Assembly (NCBI GenBank): GCA_965221935.1
Contig: CBDCSZ010000077.1
Location: 1 to 64,000 of the forward strand
DNA: 64,000 nucleotides
Origin: JAPOXR01 sp965221935
GTDB taxonomy: Bacteria; Pseudomonadota; Alphaproteobacteria; Rhodobacterales; Rhodobacteraceae
Direction: 5' to 3'
The position numbers and the translations under genes were made by a program. Shown piece after piece: positions 9,368 to 17,892 of the stretch; the stretch's first letter is position 1, and the number at the start of each line of letters is the position of its first letter. Under the pieces are notes generated by a model, which ran no database searches, had not been told where the DNA came from, and saw only the letters and a list, made by a program, of their open reading frames with translations.

Positions 9368-11135
9368 TCATGCGGCTGATTTCAGGGGGAGGACTCCGAG
9401 GGCATCCTTCAGCTTGTCTTCGGAGAAGTCGTATTCGCCGAGCATGTTTACGTGGGCCCATGCCATGGGCGCGTGAGCTGCGATCATGCTCAACAAGGCG
9501 TCTCTGGCTTCAGGGTCCGGCGCTTTCTCAAGCTGACGTGAGAGGTGGAAGTAGTTCCAGCAGATTATGCTGTTCCTGATCAGCCGGTTGCAGGTCTCGG
9601 CGATCTCCTGCTCCTCCTTTTCGGCCTGCGTGAACTCGCGGGGATTCCCGACGGCGACGGCACGGGTGAAGCGGTTGGCGAGTTCGGCCTTGTTGAGCTG
9701 CCTCTCGATTGACTGGCGCAGCGCAAGGTCGTCTGCATAGCGCAGGATGAAGAGGGACTTCACGATCTGGCCGAAGGCCTTGAGGGTCTGGTAGAGCGCG
9801 TGCTGGCGGGAATAGGAATTGAGGCGGCGGAAGATGTCGGACGCGGTGTTTTCCTTGAGCTTGATCGTGGCGACCAGGCGCAGGAGATCGTCCCAGTTCT
9901 GGCGGATGATCGTCTCGTTGGCGGTCTTGTCGGGCCTGATCATCCAGTCCGCATCCCCGTCCCGGCTCCTTGGCCTGAAGATGTAGAGGGTCTGCTTGCC
10001 GACGCCCTTGATGCGCGGCGCGAACGAGAAGCCCAAGAGATGGGTGAGGCCGAACACGGCTTCGTTGTAGCCGTGGGAAATCGGTGGAGTGGATGTCGCG
10101 GATCAGGCCGAAGACGGACGTGTCCAGATCATCGACGACGGCCTTGAGGTGTTCCTGTTGCCTTTTGCGGCTTTCCAGCACGAATTCGTTGTGTTCACGC
10201 GTCGCCGTCGCCTGAAAGGACGCCATGACGCTCAGCCACAGGTCAATCAGGTTGTCCTGGCTGCGATGGAACTGATGGACGACGAAGGCGGCGGCGTGAA
10301 TGTGCCGGTCGTTGTCCTCGCGCCTCTGGATCTGAAACATCTCGGACCTGAGTACGCTGCCCGCATGGTAGCGGATGCCGGCGGTGCCAAGCTCAAGCGC
10401 CGCGAGAACGCCGTGAAGCCGGTCATGCAGCGCGGCCAGCGTCTCGAAATCGGCGATGGCCTCCTTGATCCTTGTCGGTCTTGTCGACTGCGAGAGCTTC
10501 TTGAGAAGGGTCAGGCGGTAACGGTTCTGGTTCTCCGCCGTCGTGAAGAGGTCGTCAAGAAGCGCGCGGGCGTCATCGGTGAGTTGCGCATCCATGAGTG
10601 CAACAAGTTCCGCCTTTCGGGCATGCAGTCCGGAACGGATCTGTTCGAGAAGCACGCCCGACTTCGGGACCTGTACCCGGCGCTGGACGAGGAAGTCGAC
10701 GCAACGGTCGAAAATCAGGGGCGGCTTCAGGTGCGCACGCGCCATTGTTGCGATCTCTGCCGCCATGGCGGCTCCCGCTGTCGCATCAAAGTCACGGAAA
10801 CCGTAAAATTCCAGTATGCGCCTCTGATGCCGCAACCGCGTCGTCTCGGTGTATTTGTCAGGATCGAACATCCCGCCCTCGAGATCGAGCTGGTTTGCGA
10901 CAAACACGACGCCACGCTCATGAAAGTCGTGAAGAAGGAAGAACCGCTTTGTCGCCTTGAAGTGCCCACAGAGAAGCAGGAAACCGATCTTGCTGGTGGG
11001 AGTGCGCAGCCTAGCAGCCGCCGCCATCAACGCCTTGGGCAGGATGAGGAACCGCTTTCGCTCCACATGGTCAAGTCTGGGCGGCGCATCAAACGTCTCT
11101 TGCTCGCTTGATGAGAGAATGCGCATGCGCGGCAT
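9368..11135 (-). pseudogene. tnpA: Tn3-family transposase, internally deleted and frameshifted
   Basis: The N-terminal part (from 11135) matches the DUF4158 region of Tn3 transposases (starts MPRMRILSSSEQETF). The C-terminal part ends at 9368 with the typical VFGLTHLLGFSFAPRIK block and the conserved tail. The two parts are in different frames. Near 10080-10086 the run gatttcccacgg would restore STDSHGYNEAVFGLTH if one base were removed. The whole coding span equals only about 590 codons, against about 970-1000 for intact members. A central stretch of some 300 codons, which should hold the first catalytic aspartate, therefore appears to be missing. The enzyme cannot be active. Confidence 0.85.
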
Positions 11136-11267
11136 GAAGACCTCGAGGACTGGGTGGCCGAAAAGGACCGGTTGCGGACAGGCCCCGAAAGGCCGTCCGT
11201 AAATCAGCTTGAAGCGCTATAGGACACGGGTAGAGTTTCGGACAGCCATTTTGTGACGGGGCGGCTC
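11136..11267. promoter_or_regulatory. Probable res / shared promoter region of the Tn3 element
   Basis: This 132-bp gap separates the divergent transposase and resolvase genes, the normal position of the res site. It contains GTCCG-type blocks in both directions (gtccgtaaatcag; tttcggacagcc), which fit resolvase-binding half-sites. Exact subsites cannot be defined by eye. Confidence 0.4.
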
Positions 11268-11843
11268 ATGCCCAGAACCTTCGCCTACGCCCGCGTTTCG
11301 ACCGCCGGCCAGGAACCCGAAAACCAGATCATGGAGATCGAGGCGGCAGGCTTCAGCGTCGAGCCGCACCGGATCGTCTCGGAGACCGTGTCCGGATCAA
11401 CGGCCGTCGCGCAGCGCAAGTGCCTTTCCCGGCTGCTCGACAAGATGGAAAAGGGCGACGTTCTCATCGTCACCAAGCTTGACCGGCTGGGCCGCGACGC
11501 CATCGACGTCAGCGGCACCGTCACAGATCTGGAGGAAAAGGGCATACGCGTCCACTGCCTTACCCTGGGGGGCGTGGACCTGACCAGTTCCGCCGGAAAG
11601 ATGACCATGAACGTCATCAACGCCGTCGCCCAGTTCGAGCGCGATCTTCTCGTGGAGCGAACCCAGTCCGGCTTGGCAAGAGCCAAGGCGGCCGGAAAGC
11701 CTCTGGGCCGACCATCGACCCTGTCCGCCGGTCAGCAAAATCTGGTGAAGGAAAAGATCCGGAACGGCGAGACAATCTCATCAATCGCTCGCCAGTTCGG
11801 GACCAGCAGGCAGACCATCATGCGTGTCCGGGATCAGGCATGA
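11268..11843 (+). CDS. tnpR: Serine resolvase of the Tn3 element
   Basis: A 191-residue small serine recombinase. The N-terminal catalytic domain begins FAYARVSTAGQ with the nucleophile at S11, followed by the conserved VTKLDRLGRD and QFERDLLVERTQSGLARAKAAG blocks. A C-terminal helix-turn-helix (SSIARQFGTSRQTIMRV) binds DNA. It would resolve cointegrates at the upstream res site. The ATG at 11268 is chosen because the protein then begins MPRTFAYARVS, as in relatives; an in-frame GTG 15 bp earlier is possible. The gene looks intact although its transposase partner is not. Confidence 0.88.
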   Translation: MPRTFAYARVSTAGQEPENQIMEIEAAGFSVEPHRIVSETVSGSTAVAQRKCLSRLLDKMEKGDVLIVTKLDRLGRDAIDVSGTVTDLEEKGIRVHCLTLGGVDLTSSAGKMTMNVINAVAQFERDLLVERTQSGLARAKAAGKPLGRPSTLSAGQQNLVKEKIRNGETISSIARQFGTSRQTIMRVRDQA

Positions 11844-11881
11844 TCCTGTGGTGGGTTATGTACCTTTGTTGGGATAAACCC
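11844..11881 (-). repeat. Tn3-type terminal inverted repeat, right
   Basis: Its reverse complement begins GGGTTTATCCCAACAAAGG and matches the left end at 32 of 38 positions. Immediately beyond it the sequence is in the reading frame of the truncated integrase. Confidence 0.75.
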
Positions 11882-12266
11882 GACATTCGCCGAAGCCGCC
11901 GAGGAGGTGATCGCGCTGCGCGCCCCGGAGTGGAGATCCGCCCGCACTCAGGAGAACTGGCGCGGAATCTTCGGCCGCTACGCCTATCCCCGGATCGGCG
12001 GGAAACCGGGCGACCGCATCACGACCGCCGATCTGACCGCCGTGCTGAGGCCGGTCTGGAGCTCGAAGCGCGAGACCGCGGTCCGTCTCAGGCGGAGGCT
12101 GGGCGCGGTGATGCGCTGGGCGCAGGCGCACGGAATGCGCCCCGACAATCCCGCTGACCGCCTCGGCGCCGTGCTGCCGAAGACCCGTCTCCGGGCCGCC
12201 GAAAGCCACCGCGCGCTCCCGCACTGCGAGGTGCCGGAGGCGGTCAGGGCGGTGATGCGCTCCGGC

Positions 12267-12275
12267 GCCTGGGAC
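12267..12275. repeat. 9-bp target duplication of insertion sequence copy 1 (left)
   Basis: GCCTGGGAC occurs immediately before the element (12267-12275) and immediately after it (14642-14650). Nine bases is the usual duplication for IS4/Tn5-type elements and shows insertion by transposition into the integrase gene. Confidence 0.9.
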
Positions 12276-14641
12276 CTATCAAGGACACACTCTTGACTCT
12301 GTGTCGGTTTCCGTGCGAATCACGCGGCCATGCAAATCGGAATGCGACAGGTCTCTTCGGAGACAGTGGAGTGGTTCAGGGCGGCCTGCAAGGGCGGGGA
12401 GCTGACGCGGACCGCGCTTGCCCGCGAGCTGTGCGGGCGTGAGAACTGGCGCAGCCGCGCCGGCAGGCCGTGCCTGGCGTCGGCGCGCAAGCTTTTGCCG
12501 GCGCTTGCGGAGAGGCTGGGCGCGCGGCTTCCGGAGGCGGAGGCGCTGGAATTCGATCCTCATGCCCGTCCCCCGCCGGATTTCCCCGACAGGTCCGTCG
12601 CGTGCGCGCCCGGCGACCTCGGCGCCGTGTGGCTTGACCCGGTGGCCGGCGCCGAGGACCGCCGCCGCTGGGAGGCGATGATCGAGACCCATCATCCGGA
12701 AGGATGGCGCCGCCCGCCGGGCGGGCAGCTCCGGCACTGGGTCCGTTCGGAGCGCTGCGGGGTTCTGGGCGGCATCGGCTTCACCGCGGCCGGGATCCAG
12801 CTCGGTCCGCGCGACCGCGTCATCGGCTGGTCGGCCGGCGCCCGCGTGGCCAACATCGGCAGGGTCGTGTGCAACCACCGCTTCCTGCTGCTTCCCGGCG
12901 TCCGTGTGAAGGGCCTCGCCTCCCGGGTTCTGCGCCTTGCGGCAGAGCGGATTGGCGATGACTGGGAGGCCGCCTATGGCGAGCGCCCGGTTCTGGCGCA
13001 GACCTTCACCGGGCCGGGGATGTCCGGCCTGAGCTACAGGGCGGCGGGCTGGAGATGCTGTCCGGAGCTGACTTCGGGCCGGCGTTCGGGCGCGCGCCGC
13101 GCGGTCTGGCTCAGGCCGCTCGAGGAGGGCTGGCGGGAGGCGCTGCGCCGCGGGCCGGAGCGGGTTCTCGGCTGGTCCGGACCGATGTATTGTGAGGGCG
13201 GATGGGCCGAACGGGAGTACGGCCGCAGCACGCACCCGGACGGCAGGGTCCGGCGCCGGATCGCGGCGATGGGCGCGGCCTGGACCCGGCGCCTCGGCGA
13301 GCGCGTGCCGGCGATCTTCCCCGGGCGCGCCGAACAGACGGCGGCCTACCGTTTGTTGTCGAATGATGCGGTGACGATGGAGCACATACTGGATTCCCAT
13401 TTCGAGCAGACGGTGGAGCGGTGCCGCGCCGAGCGTCTGGTTCTTGCCGTTCAGGACACGACGACGCTGAATTATGACGGTCTGTCAACGACTTCGGGGC
13501 TCGACAGCCTCGGCGGGGGCGGCAAGGGCAGCGCGGGCATCCTGGCTCATTTCGGCGTGGCGGTGAACGCGGCGGGCCGGCCTCTCGGGATGTTCGCGGC
13601 GGATGCGGGCTTCCGCCGTGCGGATGACAGGGACAGCGTCCGCTGGGTGGACGGCCTTGAGCGGGCGGAGGAGCTCGCGGCGGCCTGCCCGGACACCCGC
13701 GTGGTGACGGTCTGCGACCGCGAGGGCGACTTCTGGGAGCTGCTGTCGCGGTCGCGGGAGACCGGGGCGGCGCTGCTGGTGCGGGCGAGCCGGGGGACGC
13801 AGCGCAGAGTGGCGCTGGACGCCGGAGGCGATGCGGAGCTCTGGGACCATGTTCTGGGGACGGAACCGGTTGGCGGGCGGAAGATCGAGGTTCCCGCCTG
13901 CGGCGGCCCGAACCGCAGGCGGGGCCGCGCGGCGAAACTGACGCTGCGCTGCGCGCCGGTGGATCTTCTGCCCCCGAAGGACCGGGAGAGTGAAGCGCCC
14001 GTCCGCATGACCGCCGTGTCGGCAAGGGAGGAGACCCCGCCGCGCCGCCCGCCGCTGCCGGCGCCGAAGACGGGGAAGAAGAAGAAAAAGAAGAACGGAC
14101 CGCTGCACTGGATGCTGCTGACCACCGAGGGCGGTTCCGGCCTCGACACCGCCTGCACGGCTCTGCGCTGGTACGAGCTGCGCTGGAGAATCGAAAGGTT
14201 CTTCCACGCCCTGAAGGTCGGAACCCGCATCGAGGACCGCCGCCTCGACGAGGCCGGCGACCTGAAGAAGTGCCTCGCCTTCGACGCGGTCACCGCCTTC
14301 CGGGTCTGGGACCTGTCCCAGCTGGCGCGCGAAAGGCCGGACGACCCGGCCAAGACACACGTCGCCGAGGACGACATCCGGGCACTCTGTGCCCTCGCCG
14401 CGCATTACGGTTTCAAGGCTCCCCGGGGACCGCCTGAAATGACCGTCGCGGGCTTCGTCGCGCTGACCGGAGGCCTGGCTGGCTTTCACCCCTCAAAGCG
14501 CCAGCCGCTGCCCGGCACGCAGAAGCTCTGGGAGGGCGTGAGGATCCTGTCCACTGCGGTCATCGGCATTCAGGCCATGCAGGAATGGACAGAAAAAACC
14601 GAAAAGGAGAAAACCCAGAGTCAAGCGTGATAGATTGATAG
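12276..14641. mobile_element. IS4/Tn5-type insertion sequence with DruA-like transposase, copy 1
   Basis: A 2,366-bp element. The left end reads CTATCAAGGACACACTCTTG; the right end, reversed, reads CTATCAATCTATCACGCTTG. The ends share CTATCAA and CTTGACTC, forming imperfect terminal inverted repeats of about 24 bp. One gene fills it. It is flanked by the perfect 9-bp duplication GCCTGGGAC and interrupts the integrase gene. A second copy at 19532-21897 looks identical base for base, so movement was recent. GC content is clearly higher than that of the neighbouring chromosomal genes. Confidence 0.92.
12330..14630 (+). CDS. Transposase with N-terminal DUF4338/DruA-like domain and Tn5/IS4 DDE domain (copy 1)
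   Basis: A 766-residue protein of two parts. Residues about 8-275 resemble DUF4338, the domain of the Druantia defence protein DruA. Landmarks are the ELTRTALARELCGRENW helix region, LRHWVRS, RDRVIGWSAGARVANIGRV, NHRFLLLPGVRVKGLASRV, DWEAAYGERPVLAQTF and YRAAGW. Residues about 290-766 are a Tn5/IS4-type transposase. The DDE triad is D376 (VQDTTTL), D463 (VCDREGDF) and E622. The YREK box is exact: Y615-x2-R618-x3-E622-x6-K629. A lysine-rich linker (KKKKKKN, about 583-589) precedes the last domain. The start at 12330 fits the DUF4338 N-terminus. Ordinary IS4 transposases are 400-480 residues, so the extra half is the DruA-like part. Confidence 0.88.
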   Translation: MQIGMRQVSSETVEWFRAACKGGELTRTALARELCGRENWRSRAGRPCLASARKLLPALAERLGARLPEAEALEFDPHARPPPDFPDRSVACAPGDLGAVWLDPVAGAEDRRRWEAMIETHHPEGWRRPPGGQLRHWVRSERCGVLGGIGFTAAGIQLGPRDRVIGWSAGARVANIGRVVCNHRFLLLPGVRVKGLASRVLRLAAERIGDDWEAAYGERPVLAQTFTGPGMSGLSYRAAGWRCCPELTSGRRSGARRAVWLRPLEEGWREALRRGPERVLGWSGPMYCEGGWAEREYGRSTHPDGRVRRRIAAMGAAWTRRLGERVPAIFPGRAEQTAAYRLLSNDAVTMEHILDSHFEQTVERCRAERLVLAVQDTTTLNYDGLSTTSGLDSLGGGGKGSAGILAHFGVAVNAAGRPLGMFAADAGFRRADDRDSVRWVDGLERAEELAAACPDTRVVTVCDREGDFWELLSRSRETGAALLVRASRGTQRRVALDAGGDAELWDHVLGTEPVGGRKIEVPACGGPNRRRGRAAKLTLRCAPVDLLPPKDRESEAPVRMTAVSAREETPPRRPPLPAPKTGKKKKKKNGPLHWMLLTTEGGSGLDTACTALRWYELRWRIERFFHALKVGTRIEDRRLDEAGDLKKCLAFDAVTAFRVWDLSQLARERPDDPAKTHVAEDDIRALCALAAHYGFKAPRGPPEMTVAGFVALTGGLAGFHPSKRQPLPGTQKLWEGVRILSTAVIGIQAMQEWTEKTEKEKTQSQA

Positions 14642-14650
14642 GCCTGGGAC
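14642..14650. repeat. 9-bp target duplication of insertion sequence copy 1 (right)
   Basis: GCCTGGGAC, identical to 12267-12275; joining at this repeat restores the integrase reading frame. Confidence 0.9.
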
Positions 14651-15201
14651 GGCACCAAGTGGGCATTTGTCTTTCTCGTGCTCACCGCCGCCAGGTCGGG
14701 CGAGGTCAGAATGGCTGAGGCCCGCGAGGTCGATCCGGCGGAGGCGGTCTGGACGGTGCCCGGCGGGCGCATGAAAGCCGGGCGCCGCCACCGTGTGCCG
14801 CTGTCCGACGGGGCGAGGCACGTTCTGGAGACCTCGCGGCTGCCGTCCTCCTCCGGTCTGCTGTTCCCCTCGCCGCGCGGCTCCGTGATGTCCGACAGCA
14901 CGCTCTCGAAGATGCTGCGCCAGCTCGGCATCAGGGCTGTGCCGCACGGTTTCCGCAGCTCGTTCCGCGACTGGGCGGCGGAAGAGGCGGCGGCGCCCAG
15001 GGAGCTGGCCGAGCTGGCGCTGGCGCACATGCCGCGTACGCCCGGTCCGACCTGCTTGAGCAGAGGCGCGGCCTCATGCAGGCGTGGTGCGCCTATCTGG
15101 ACCTCAGCCGCCCGGTCATCGCCAGCGGGTGAGGGGAGGCGGGAATCGGTGGAAATTCCGACTGCGGCGCGATATGGTGAGGACGGAAGCGGCGGGACAC
15201 T

Positions 15202-15456
15202 ATGATCGACATGATCGACACTGAACAGCGGACGCAGCGGCCGGCTCTGGGGCGCGGCGGCAGCGCGGACACCGGCCACGCCGGAAGGATTGTCCGGCTG
15301 CCCGAGCTTCTGCGCCTGACCGGGATGTCGCGGAGCGGCGCCTACCGGGCGATGGAAGCCGGCACCTTCCCGCGGCAGGTGGCGATCGGCCCGAGAGCGG
15401 TCGGCTGGAGGCACGACGAGGTGATCCGCTGGATCGACGGGCGAGCGCCGCGCTAG
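15202..15456 (+). CDS. AlpA-family regulator / excisionase-like protein
   Basis: An 84-residue protein with the AlpA/MerR-like winged helix-turn-helix: IVRLPELLRLTGMSRSGAYRAMEAG, then FPRQVAIGPRAVGWRHDEVIRWI. Such proteins activate or help the excision of P4-type integrases, and the gene lies 69 bp after the integrase remains in the same direction. Either ATG 15202 or 15211 may be used. Its stop overlaps the stop region of the convergent RepC-like gene. Confidence 0.8.
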   Translation: MIDMIDTEQRTQRPALGRGGSADTGHAGRIVRLPELLRLTGMSRSGAYRAMEAGTFPRQVAIGPRAVGWRHDEVIRWIDGRAPR

Positions 15457-16076
15457 ATGAAAACCTCATTCTCGTTCAGAAGCGGCAGCGCCGGCTGAAT
15501 GCCCCGCTCGGCACGGCGGATGATGGCCCTGGCCGAGGCGCGGAGAGTGTCGGTGTCGAGCTTGCCGGCGATGCGTTTGCGGGTCATTCCCCGCAGGCAG
15601 CCGCCCGGCGAAAGCACCGGGTTGCGCGGCCGGAACCTGTTGCGGTCCAGCACCGCCAGGGCGAGGACCGCGTCGTCGCCCATCACCTCGACCGCGTCGC
15701 GCCACGCATGGGCGGAGATTCCGAGCACGCCGCACATCATGCGGCTGGCGGCGGAGACGCGCTGCTCCTCCGGGACGCCGGATTTGAGGGCCTGCTCCCA
15801 GCAGCACCGGAAATCCAGAGACCAGATGGCGCGCAGCAGCCTCTTCAGCTCGCCCTCCGCCAGTCTGGGCCGGGGTTTTTCACTGTTTTCCGCCGGCGTC
15901 TCCGCCGCCGGGGCTCTGCGGGCGCCGGGCGCCGCACCTGTCCCCATTTCATCAGCACGGCGCCGCTCAGGCGCCGCCGCCGCCCGGTCGCCGGGGCGCG
16001 ACGTACAACAACGTTTCTCCCTTACTACGTTTGATTCTTGTATGGCATCGGGCAGACTGTCCGATGGACCCGACAT
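15453..16076 (-). CDS. RepC-like replication protein, C-terminal domain
   Basis: A 207-residue protein. The first 90 residues are charged, low in complexity and rich in Ala/Pro/Arg, with no recognisable domain. The rest resembles the C-terminal domain of alphaproteobacterial plasmid replication initiator RepC: MMCGVLGISAHAWRDAVEVMG, LAVLDRNRFR and SPGGCLRGMTRKRIAGKL correspond to its LGI..W.EA..MG and PGGYLR.LT blocks. Full RepC proteins are about 400 residues, so this is a short or truncated form, as often found on integrated elements. ATG 16076 is chosen because longer in-frame versions run through the tRNA attachment core. It converges on the AlpA gene. Confidence 0.5.
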   Translation of the reverse strand: MSGPSDSLPDAIQESNVVREKRCCTSRPGDRAAAAPERRRADEMGTGAAPGARRAPAAETPAENSEKPRPRLAEGELKRLLRAIWSLDFRCCWEQALKSGVPEEQRVSAASRMMCGVLGISAHAWRDAVEVMGDDAVLALAVLDRNRFRPRNPVLSPGGCLRGMTRKRIAGKLDTDTLRASARAIIRRAERGIQPALPLLNENEVFI

Positions 16077-16244
16077 AGTGTCCGGCGCCGGCGAGGGCGG
16101 AGAGCAGTTTTCCACAGAGTTTTCCACAGCATGGGCGGTCTCCTTTCCGCCGAATCCGGAACCGCCGGCCAGCCAGTCCAGCGTCTGGGACCGTGTGCGC
16201 CCGCCGGACGCGGCCTGCAGCGGGCGGGCGGCGCGGATTTCGCA

Positions 16245-16271
16245 GGGGTTCGAGTCCCGCCTCGGGCACCA
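16245..16271 (+). other. tRNA 3'-end fragment, attachment-site core of the integrative element
   Basis: GGGGTTCGAGTCCCGCCTCGGGCACCA has a T-loop (TTCGAGT), the 3' half of a T stem (CCCGC), a 7-nt acceptor strand (CTCGGGC) and ACCA. The 5' half of the T stem does not pair fully and there is no D or anticodon arm upstream. This is thus a 3' tRNA fragment, not a gene. Such fragments mark the far end of elements inserted by tyrosine integrases. The complete tRNA should begin GCCCGAG and is not in the window. The adjacent modA side is presumably the old chromosome. Confidence 0.7.
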
Positions 16272-16439
16272 GAAGCCAAAAAATATTTGCCGTTTCAGGG
16301 CCTTTTTGCTGTTGCCCCGGTATTCCCCGGCTTGTGGCGGAAGCTGCGGCTGAGCAAATTCAATTGCCGTCTGCGCTTCTGTCATGCATGGAAGCAGCGC
16401 AGCGGTCGGGCGACTGATCCGGAACGCGGAGCGAGCGTG

Positions 16440-17222
16440 ATGAGCCAGCGGACATTGAAGGGACTGATCGCTTGCATGGCCCTGTTTACATCGCTGCTGG
16501 CCGGTCAGTCGAATGCCGGGCAGGCTTATGTGGCCGTGGCATCGAATTTTTCGGTTGTCGCCGAACAGCTGGCAGAACGGTTTGAGGCCGAACATCCCCA
16601 CGAGATTATTCTGCTGTACGGGTCCACCGGCCGGATCTATGCTCAGATCTTGAACGGCGCTCCATTTGACGTGTTCCTGGCGGCTGACGCCGAGCGTCCG
16701 GCACGGCTCGAAGAGCAGTCAGAGACCGTGCCGGGAACGCGGTTCACCTATGCCGTCGGCCGTCTTGCCGTGTGGATAAGGCAGCCTTTCGAGAATCTTG
16801 AGCGCACGGCGGCGTCCCTGCTGGATCCGACTGTCCGAACGATCGCCCTGCCAAATCCCGACCTTGCGCCGTTCGGACAAGCCGCAGTTGAGGTGCTGAA
16901 CGGTCTTGACGCCGCCGACCAAATCGATGGCAAGCTCGTCTTTGCTGAAAATGTCGGCCAGGCCTTTGCATTTGTGGCAACAGGCAACGCGGATGCCGGC
17001 TTCGTTTCACTGTCGTATCTTCGCGATGCGGCAATCGGGAACGGTGACTGGAAATGGGTTGTGCCGCAGGAATTGCACGCGCCCATACGCCAGGATGCGG
17101 TTTTGCTCCGCCGCGCCGCCAACAATGTCGCGGCAACAGAGTTTATGGGTTTTCTGCGGACAAGCGAGGCGCGGCAGATCATTTCACGCTTCGGTTACGA
17201 ATGGTCAAACTCCGATGATTGA
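16440..17222 (+). CDS. modA: Molybdate ABC importer, periplasmic binding protein
   Basis: A 260-residue ModA protein. A signal peptide ends around residue 26 (LLAGQSNAGQAY). The mature part starts with the family's VAVASNFSVVAEQL, followed by LLYGSTGRIYAQI and GAPFDVFLAADAERP, where the oxyanion-contacting serines lie. Conserved later blocks include PDLAPFGQAAVEVL and FAENVGQAFAFVATGNADAGFVSLS. It captures molybdate or tungstate in the periplasm for ModBC. ATG 16440 is used because the signal peptide follows directly. Its stop codon overlaps modB by 8 bp. Confidence 0.93.
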   Translation: MSQRTLKGLIACMALFTSLLAGQSNAGQAYVAVASNFSVVAEQLAERFEAEHPHEIILLYGSTGRIYAQILNGAPFDVFLAADAERPARLEEQSETVPGTRFTYAVGRLAVWIRQPFENLERTAASLLDPTVRTIALPNPDLAPFGQAAVEVLNGLDAADQIDGKLVFAENVGQAFAFVATGNADAGFVSLSYLRDAAIGNGDWKWVVPQELHAPIRQDAVLLRRAANNVAATEFMGFLRTSEARQIISRFGYEWSNSDD

Positions 17223-17892
17223 TCTCGGCTCGGTTGCAGTGACCCTGAAACTAGCCTGCGCATCGACAATTGTGCTGATGCTGTTATCGACACCGCTCGC
17301 ATGGTGGCTGGCCACCACCACGGCGCGCATCAAGCCGTTCATTGAGGCTCTGACTGCCCTGCCGCTGGTGCTGCCGCCGACAGTCTTCGGATTTTATCTG
17401 CTGATCCTGTTCAACCCGAACGCGGCAATCGGTTCCCTTTGGGTCCGGGTCACCGGCGAAACTCTCGCTTTTTCATTTGCCGGCATCGTTGTAGCCACGG
17501 TGCTGCATTCGCTGCCCTTTGTCGTGCAGCCCCTGCAAAACGCGTTTGAAAGCGTGGGAAAGGGGTCGATGGAAGCGGCGGCAACACTCGGCGCGCGCGC
17601 CTTCGACGCATTTGTTTCGGTTGCTGCGCCGCTTGCCAAACGCGGATTTCTGACCGCCGCAGTTCTCGGTTTTTCCCATTCTGTCGGTGAATTCGGCGTC
17701 CTTTTGATGGTTGGCGGAAATATTCCCGACCGCACCCGGGTGATTTCGATCGATATTTACACGAGCGTTGAAACGCTTGATTACGGCCGCGCTCATCTTT
17801 TGTCGCTTGGCACACTGGTTTTTGCATTTGCCGCGCTGTTAACGCTGTATGCGATCAACCGCGGACGCCCGAGTCATGAACCGGTCGTCTGA
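17215..17892 (+). CDS. modB: Molybdate ABC importer, permease
   Basis: A 225-residue inner-membrane permease with about five hydrophobic segments. The cytoplasmic coupling loop EAAATLGARAFDAFVSVAAPL is the EAA motif, and the C-terminal block FSHSVGEFGVLLMVGGNIP is typical of ModB. ATG 17215 overlaps the end of modA and gives the usual ModB length. It overlaps modC by 17 bp, so modABC is a tightly coupled operon. Confidence 0.93.
   Translation: MIDLGSVAVTLKLACASTIVLMLLSTPLAWWLATTTARIKPFIEALTALPLVLPPTVFGFYLLILFNPNAAIGSLWVRVTGETLAFSFAGIVVATVLHSLPFVVQPLQNAFESVGKGSMEAAATLGARAFDAFVSVAAPLAKRGFLTAAVLGFSHSVGEFGVLLMVGGNIPDRTRVISIDIYTSVETLDYGRAHLLSLGTLVFAFAALLTLYAINRGRPSHEPVV

Larger units (their letters stand above)
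9264..11881. mobile_element. Decayed Tn3-family transposon
   Basis: A 2,618-bp element bounded by 38-bp inverted repeats that match at 32 of 38 positions. It carries a Tn3-type transposase pseudogene on the minus strand, a serine resolvase on the plus strand and a short gap between them that is the expected place for the res site. The bases outside the two ends (gtacc on the left, gacat on the right) do not match, so no 5-bp target duplication is present. The left flank is the end of an ABC operon and the right flank is the interior of an integrase gene. A deletion or rearrangement at one end is therefore likely. Confidence 0.8.
11883..15132 (+). pseudogene. P4-type tyrosine integrase, truncated and split by an insertion sequence
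   Basis: The left fragment (11883-12275) starts mid-gene at TFAEAAEEVIAL and covers the core-binding domain; the N-terminal arm-binding domain is cut off by the Tn3 right end. The right fragment (14642-15132) gives the catalytic domain. The first Arg is in TAARSGEVR and the H-x-x-R box in HGFRSSFRDWA. The LAH box is at about 15020, and the AYARSDLLEQRR tyrosine segment is in another frame. Removing the 2,366-bp insertion and one target copy restores RSGAWDGTKWAFVF exactly. A second lesion after LALAHM (about 15028) deletes a few codons and shifts the frame. The gene is dead on three counts. It once belonged to the element whose attachment core is at 16245-16271. Confidence 0.85.

Noticed and set aside
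10070..10095. Programmed frameshifting in the Tn3 transposase at gatttcccacgg
   Set aside because: The protein also lacks about 300 central codons, so decay is the simpler explanation.
10089..11111. A 340-codon plus-strand open frame opposite the Tn3 transposase
   Set aside because: It mirrors the recognised transposase N-terminal region and has no recognisable domain.
12279..14489. Long minus-strand open frames inside the insertion sequence (for example 12279-13400 and 13485-14489), repeated in the second copy
   Set aside because: They are mirror frames of a very GC-rich transposase gene, have low-complexity Arg/Ala/Pro translations and no homology.
16195..16271. A complete tRNA gene ending at the CCA of 16271
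   Set aside because: Only the T-loop, half the T stem and the acceptor 3' strand are present. Upstream bases do not form D or anticodon arms, so it is an attachment-site remnant.
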